Assembly: GCF_026420845.1 (NCBI RefSeq)
Contig: NZ_JAOWCB010000017.1
Location: forward strand, 62,001-126,000
Source: Streptomyces sp. PR69
Lineage (GTDB): Bacteria; Actinomycetota; Actinomycetes; Streptomycetales; Streptomycetaceae
Length of the DNA: 64,000 nt
Direction: 5' to 3'
The first letter of the stretch is position 1, and each line of letters opens with the position of its first letter. Under the pieces are notes generated by a model. It had not been told where the DNA came from. It did not search any database and worked only from the letters and a program-made list of their open reading frames with translations. Below, piece after piece: positions 60,774-64,000 of this stretch. Made by a program: the position numbers and the translations under genes.

Positions 60774-61327
60774 TTGCGGTATCGGGCCTTTACAGAGAGC
60801 GGGCAATCGTAAAGCGGCACCAGGCTAAACATCCGGTTGCCCCCCATTACCTGGAAGTGACGGCGATCTACGTGTGAGTTTGCTCACGAATTGATGGGCG
60901 ATCCTGGCAATTCAGACACTGGATCTTCATTGGCGAATCGGACATTGCGCCACCGAAGTCAGCATTCCGCTCCTGATCATGCCGACTGGGACACCCCTCG
61001 CACCCTGACGGCTCGCGGGGAAAAGTCCGCTTTCGCCCGTGAACGATTTACACGCCTTGTGACATAACAATCACATCGTGTCACTCAGGTCACAGAGGGG
61101 TCCCCGGCTCTTGTTGGAGATCCGGCACTGTGCTGGAATTCCACGCACCGCCGCAGGTCTCAGATCGGCGCGCAAGAGGCGCAACGCAGCGCCGAGCGGC
61201 GGCGGGAAAGGGGGGGCTGCGCCGGTCACTCACGACCACCGATTGGGGCGCGCACCGTCGCCCCACGACGCCGACACCGTCCCGCCGTACACGCGGGGGG
61301 ACGCCTGGTCCAGAGGTTGCGACGCTA
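60774..61327. other. Intergenic region upstream of the cvnA-type gene
   Basis: Notably AT-richer than the surroundings. It contains the dyads GTGAG-TTTG-CTCAC (60874-60887, a BldD-like GTGA/TCAC shape) and TGTGA-n8-TCACA (61058-61075). Direct GTCAC elements follow near 61080-61093. It should hold the promoter of the sensor kinase gene and perhaps of the small minus-strand ORF. No further gene is supported. Confidence 0.45.
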
Positions 61328-64000
61328 GTGCAGGGACGTTTCAAGAGGGATGGCATGGGGTCCCCCCAGGCCCGCCAGAGCCGAGGAGACGCTGCGGCGG
61401 AACAGGAGCCGCGCGGCGGTGCCGACCGCGGCACCACGCCCCAGCACCCCCAGAGCCAGGGTCAGTCAGCGCCCGGCGACGGCGGCGAGCGCGCCGCGCG
61501 CCCCGGAGCACCGGCGTCTCAGGGTTCCCAGGGGCCGCAGGGAGACGCGTCCGATGCGGCGTCCGCTCCAAAGCGGCCCTCGGATACCGGCTCACGAATA
61601 GCCCTGCGCAACTGGCGCATCAGCACCCGTCTGGTGTCCCTGCTCACCCTGCCGGTCGTCGCGGCGACCACGCTGGGCGGACTCCGTATCAATGAGTCCA
61701 TGGAGGACATGAAGCAGCTGGACCATATGCAGCTGCTCACCACCATGACCAAGGAGGCGACCCAGCTCGCCCAGGCGCTCCAGACGGAGCGTGACCTGTC
61801 GGCCGGTCCCCTCGCCAACGGGTCCAACCCCAATGACTTCAAGGTCACCGGTCCGCGCACCGCGACCGACCGCGCCAAGAAGAGCTTCCTCGACGCCACC
61901 CGCGACATCCCCAACGCGGGCGACGACGCGGCGCTGGAGGCCATCCGCGCCAACGCCAACCAGATCGCCGTCCAGGTCCGCGGTCTTGAGAAGATCCGCC
62001 AGACCGCGTACACGGACGACACCCCGCCGTCGATGACGGTGGAGAGCTACAGCCGGCTGATCGAATCGCTGCTGAGCCTCTCGCAGGACATGGCGCAGGC
62101 CACCTCCAACCCGGACATGATCAAGCGGACGCGTGCGCTGGCTGCCTTCTCCGCCGCCAAGGAGTACGCGTCCATCCAGCGCGCCATCATCGCCGCCGCC
62201 CTCCCGGCGGGCGATGACTCCAACGGACCGGGTCTGAGCGAGAACGACCGTCTCTACGGCAAGGCGGCTCTCGAAAACGGCGACACCCAGCTCAAGGCGT
62301 TCAAGTCCATCTATGAGTCGGTCGGCGGCAATGCCGAGGAGCTGACCGCGACCCTGGACAGCGGCAACCCCACCATCACCGCGTCCGAGCTGTACGCCAA
62401 GCGTGTGCTGGACAACCGGAACGGTCTGCTGAAGCAGCAGAACCAGAAGAAGCGTTCGCACCTGGACTGGACCGACGACTACTCGGTCCGCATCAACGCC
62501 ATGCGGACCATCGAGGCGACGCTGCTCGGCCAGATGGAGGCCAAGGCGCGTGAGCTGCGCGAGGAGTCGCAGCAGGAAGCGATCATCAACGGTGCGCTGA
62601 TCCTCGTCGTCCTCGGCGTCTCCCTCGTCGGCGCGTTCGTCGTCGCCCGGTCCATGATCCGCTCGCTGCGCAGGCTGCAGGACACGGCCACCAGGGTCGC
62701 CCAGGACCGGCTGCCCGAGCTGGTCAAGCAGCTCTCGGAGGCGGACCCGCAGGACGTGGACACCTCCGTGGAGTCCGTCGGCGTGCATTCCCGTGACGAG
62801 ATCGGCCAGGTGGCCGCGGCCTTCGACGACGTGCACCGCGAGGCGGTCCGCCTCGCCGCCGAGCAGGCCCTGCTGCGGGGCAACGTCAACGCGATGTTTA
62901 CCAACCTCTCCCGCCGGAGCCAGGGTCTGATTCAGCGTCAGCTCTCGCTGATCTCCGAGCTGGAGTCCCGCGAGGCCGACCCGGACCAGCTGTCGTCCCT
63001 GTTCAAGCTGGACCACCTCGCGACCCGTATGCGCCGTAACGGCGAGAACCTTCTCGTTCTGGCCGGTGAAGAGCCCGGCCGCCGCTGGACGCGCCCCGTC
63101 CCGCTGGTCGACGTGCTCCGCGCCGCGGCCTCCGAGGTGGAGCAGTACGAGCGCATCGAGCTGGCGTCGGTCCCGGCGACCGAAGTCGCGGGCCGGGTCG
63201 TCAACGACCTCGTCCACCTGCTCGCCGAGCTGCTGGAGAACGCGACGTCGTTCTCCTCGCCGCAGACCAAGGTCAAGGTCACCGGTCATGCGCTGCCCGA
63301 CGGGCGGGTGCTCGTCGAGATCCACGACACCGGCATCGGCCTCTCCCCCGAGGACCTCGCCGCGATCAACGAGCGGCTGGCGTCGCCGCCCACCGTGGAT
63401 GTGTCGGTCTCCCGCCGCATGGGTCTGTTCGTGGTCGGCCGGCTGTCCCTGCGGCACGGCATCCGCATCCAGCTCCGTCCCTCCGACTCTGGCGGCACGA
63501 CCGCGCTGGTCATGCTCCCCGTCGATGTCGCCCACGGCGGCAAGAAGCCCGGCGGCAAGCCCGGTACGGGCGGCGGCAAGGGCGGCCCCGGCGCGCCTGC
63601 CGCGTCGGCGGGCGGCAGCCGGCCCGGCCTCGGCGGCGGTCCGTCCGGCGGCTCCGGAGGCTCCGGCGGCGCCGGGAAGGGTCTCGCGGGCGCCGGTGCG
63701 GGTGCGGGCGGACGCCTCGGCGCGGGCTCGGCCCCGCGCGCGGCCCTGCCCGGACGTGACGGCGCGCCCCGGGGCGGCCAGCCGGGTGGCCCGCAGGGTG
63801 GCCAGGGCGGCCCCTCCCAGGGGAGCGGTTTCGCCTCCGGCGGTCTCCAGCCGCAGGCCCGGCAGGCACAGGGCCAGCAGCAGGGGCAAGGCCAGGGCCG
63901 GCAGCCGTCAGGGCCGCAGTCACAGCCGGGCTCCGGACAGGACTTCTTCGCGTCCGGCGGCCGCACCCCGCAGGGGAGCCAGGGCGGTCACGGCGGTCAG
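61328..64000 (+). CDS. cvnA1: CvnA-type sensor histidine kinase (nitrate/nitrite-sensing domain), 3' end outside the window
   Basis: 891 codons visible, no stop. A disordered Gln/Gly/Pro-rich N-terminus to about 90 precedes a membrane segment (STRLVSLLTLPVVAATTLGGL). An extracellular NIT-type helical domain follows, then a second membrane segment (AIINGALILVVLGVSLVGAFVVA), HAMP, and a dimerisation helix NLSRRSQGLIQRQLSLISELESREADPDQLSSLFKLDHLATRMRRNGENLLVLAGEE. The HATPase has ELLENATSFSSP and VEIHDTGIGLSPEDL, before a long Gly/Gln-rich tail. This architecture is that of CvnA, first gene of the conservon cvnA-B-C-D (a GPCR-like signalling unit), whose next genes lie beyond the window. GTG 61328 is preferred by recalled homologues; ATG 61355 with GAGGG is an alternative. 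Confidence 0.88.
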   Translation, partial: MQGRFKRDGMGSPQARQSRGDAAAEQEPRGGADRGTTPQHPQSQGQSAPGDGGERAARPGAPASQGSQGPQGDASDAASAPKRPSDTGSRIALRNWRISTRLVSLLTLPVVAATTLGGLRINESMEDMKQLDHMQLLTTMTKEATQLAQALQTERDLSAGPLANGSNPNDFKVTGPRTATDRAKKSFLDATRDIPNAGDDAALEAIRANANQIAVQVRGLEKIRQTAYTDDTPPSMTVESYSRLIESLLSLSQDMAQATSNPDMIKRTRALAAFSAAKEYASIQRAIIAAALPAGDDSNGPGLSENDRLYGKAALENGDTQLKAFKSIYESVGGNAEELTATLDSGNPTITASELYAKRVLDNRNGLLKQQNQKKRSHLDWTDDYSVRINAMRTIEATLLGQMEAKARELREESQQEAIINGALILVVLGVSLVGAFVVARSMIRSLRRLQDTATRVAQDRLPELVKQLSEADPQDVDTSVESVGVHSRDEIGQVAAAFDDVHREAVRLAAEQALLRGNVNAMFTNLSRRSQGLIQRQLSLISELESREADPDQLSSLFKLDHLATRMRRNGENLLVLAGEEPGRRWTRPVPLVDVLRAAASEVEQYERIELASVPATEVAGRVVNDLVHLLAELLENATSFSSPQTKVKVTGHALPDGRVLVEIHDTGIGLSPEDLAAINERLASPPTVDVSVSRRMGLFVVGRLSLRHGIRIQLRPSDSGGTTALVMLPVDVAHGGKKPGGKPGTGGGKGGPGAPAASAGGSRPGLGGGPSGGSGGSGGAGKGLAGAGAGAGGRLGAGSAPRAALPGRDGAPRGGQPGGPQGGQGGPSQGSGFASGGLQPQARQAQGQQQGQGQGRQPSGPQSQPGSGQDFFASGGRTPQGSQGGHGGQ

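Noticed and set aside
60547..60828. 93-codon plus-strand ORF in the cvnA upstream region
   Set aside because: Uses AGA, AGG and TTG codons and is Ser/Gly/Cys/Arg-rich; the opposite strand ORF has better codon bias.
61592..63889. 765-codon minus-strand frame opposite the cvnA-type kinase
   Set aside because: Shadow; the plus strand shows NIT, HAMP and HATPase motifs in order.

Overview
The window is GC-rich actinobacterial chromosome. Third codon positions are G/C-rich, GTG starts are common, and the gene content and order match the conserved core of Streptomyces chromosomes. From memory the order follows the S. coelicolor interval that runs from the four-signal-peptidase cluster to the cvn1 conservon, read in reverse. 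No rRNA, phage, transposase or biosynthetic cluster was seen, so this is a core region rather than an accessory island. Most protein genes lie on the minus strand.

Layout. (1) 1-6.1 kb: four tandem type I signal peptidase genes (sipW-X-Y-Z type) follow the ribosome-biogenesis operon rpsP, KH-domain gene, rimM, trmD, rplS. (2) 6.4-9.7 kb: a SprT-like zinc protein, a eukaryote/archaeon-type prolyl-tRNA synthetase and a SAM methyltransferase. (3) 9.9-13.5 kb: an FtsH protease and the SRP GTPase Ffh; the SRP receptor ftsY lies at 21-22 kb. (4) 13.8-18.1 kb: the nitrogen operon amtB-glnB/K-glnD with a GlnR-type site upstream. Downstream of glnD is a degenerate two-repeat CRISPR-like element with type I-E spacing. 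(5) 18.2-26.6 kb: nsdA (developmental repressor), a lone primase/polymerase-like domain protein, ftsY, an NCS1 permease, a luciferase-like oxidoreductase and the glucose permease glcP. (6) 26.7-40.5 kb: smc with a very large low-complexity hinge insertion, a small coiled-coil gene, acylphosphatase, a secreted CAP protein, then mutM, rnc, rpmF, yceD (probable CTG start), a DivIVA/AtpF-like coiled-coil gene, coaD, rsmD, recG. (7) 40.8-54.4 kb: a DAK-family kinase, rpmB, thiD-thiL, a single-domain Lrp protein, a DUF3515 lipoprotein, ddlA, gpsA, plsC, cofC, a small protein, hupS, leuD-leuC and their divergent IclR regulator ndgR. (8) 54.4-64 kb: a 900 bp repeat-rich intergenic block, a DUF4188 gene with a divergent MerR regulator and two matching palindromes, five tRNA genes (Gln/Glu), a HAD hydrolase, gltX, a fumarylacetoacetase-family gene, a possible tiny ORF, and the 5' part of a cvnA-type sensor histidine kinase.

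The functions are mostly housekeeping: ribosome maturation, protein export (SRP plus signal peptidases), nitrogen sensing, chromosome organisation (SMC, HupS, RecG), leucine and thiamine biosynthesis, CoA and phospholipid precursors, peptidoglycan precursor (Ddl) and developmental control (NsdA, RNase III, CvnA).

The least explained material is non-coding or very small: the 61-bp-period CRISPR-like element near 13.65 kb, a same-oriented dispersed repeat family at four gene ends, a nine-unit 38-40 bp array at 54.9-55.2 kb, the twin palindromes at 55.86 kb, and the 57-codon ORF near 60.7 kb. All homology statements rest on motif recognition by eye; no database search was run.
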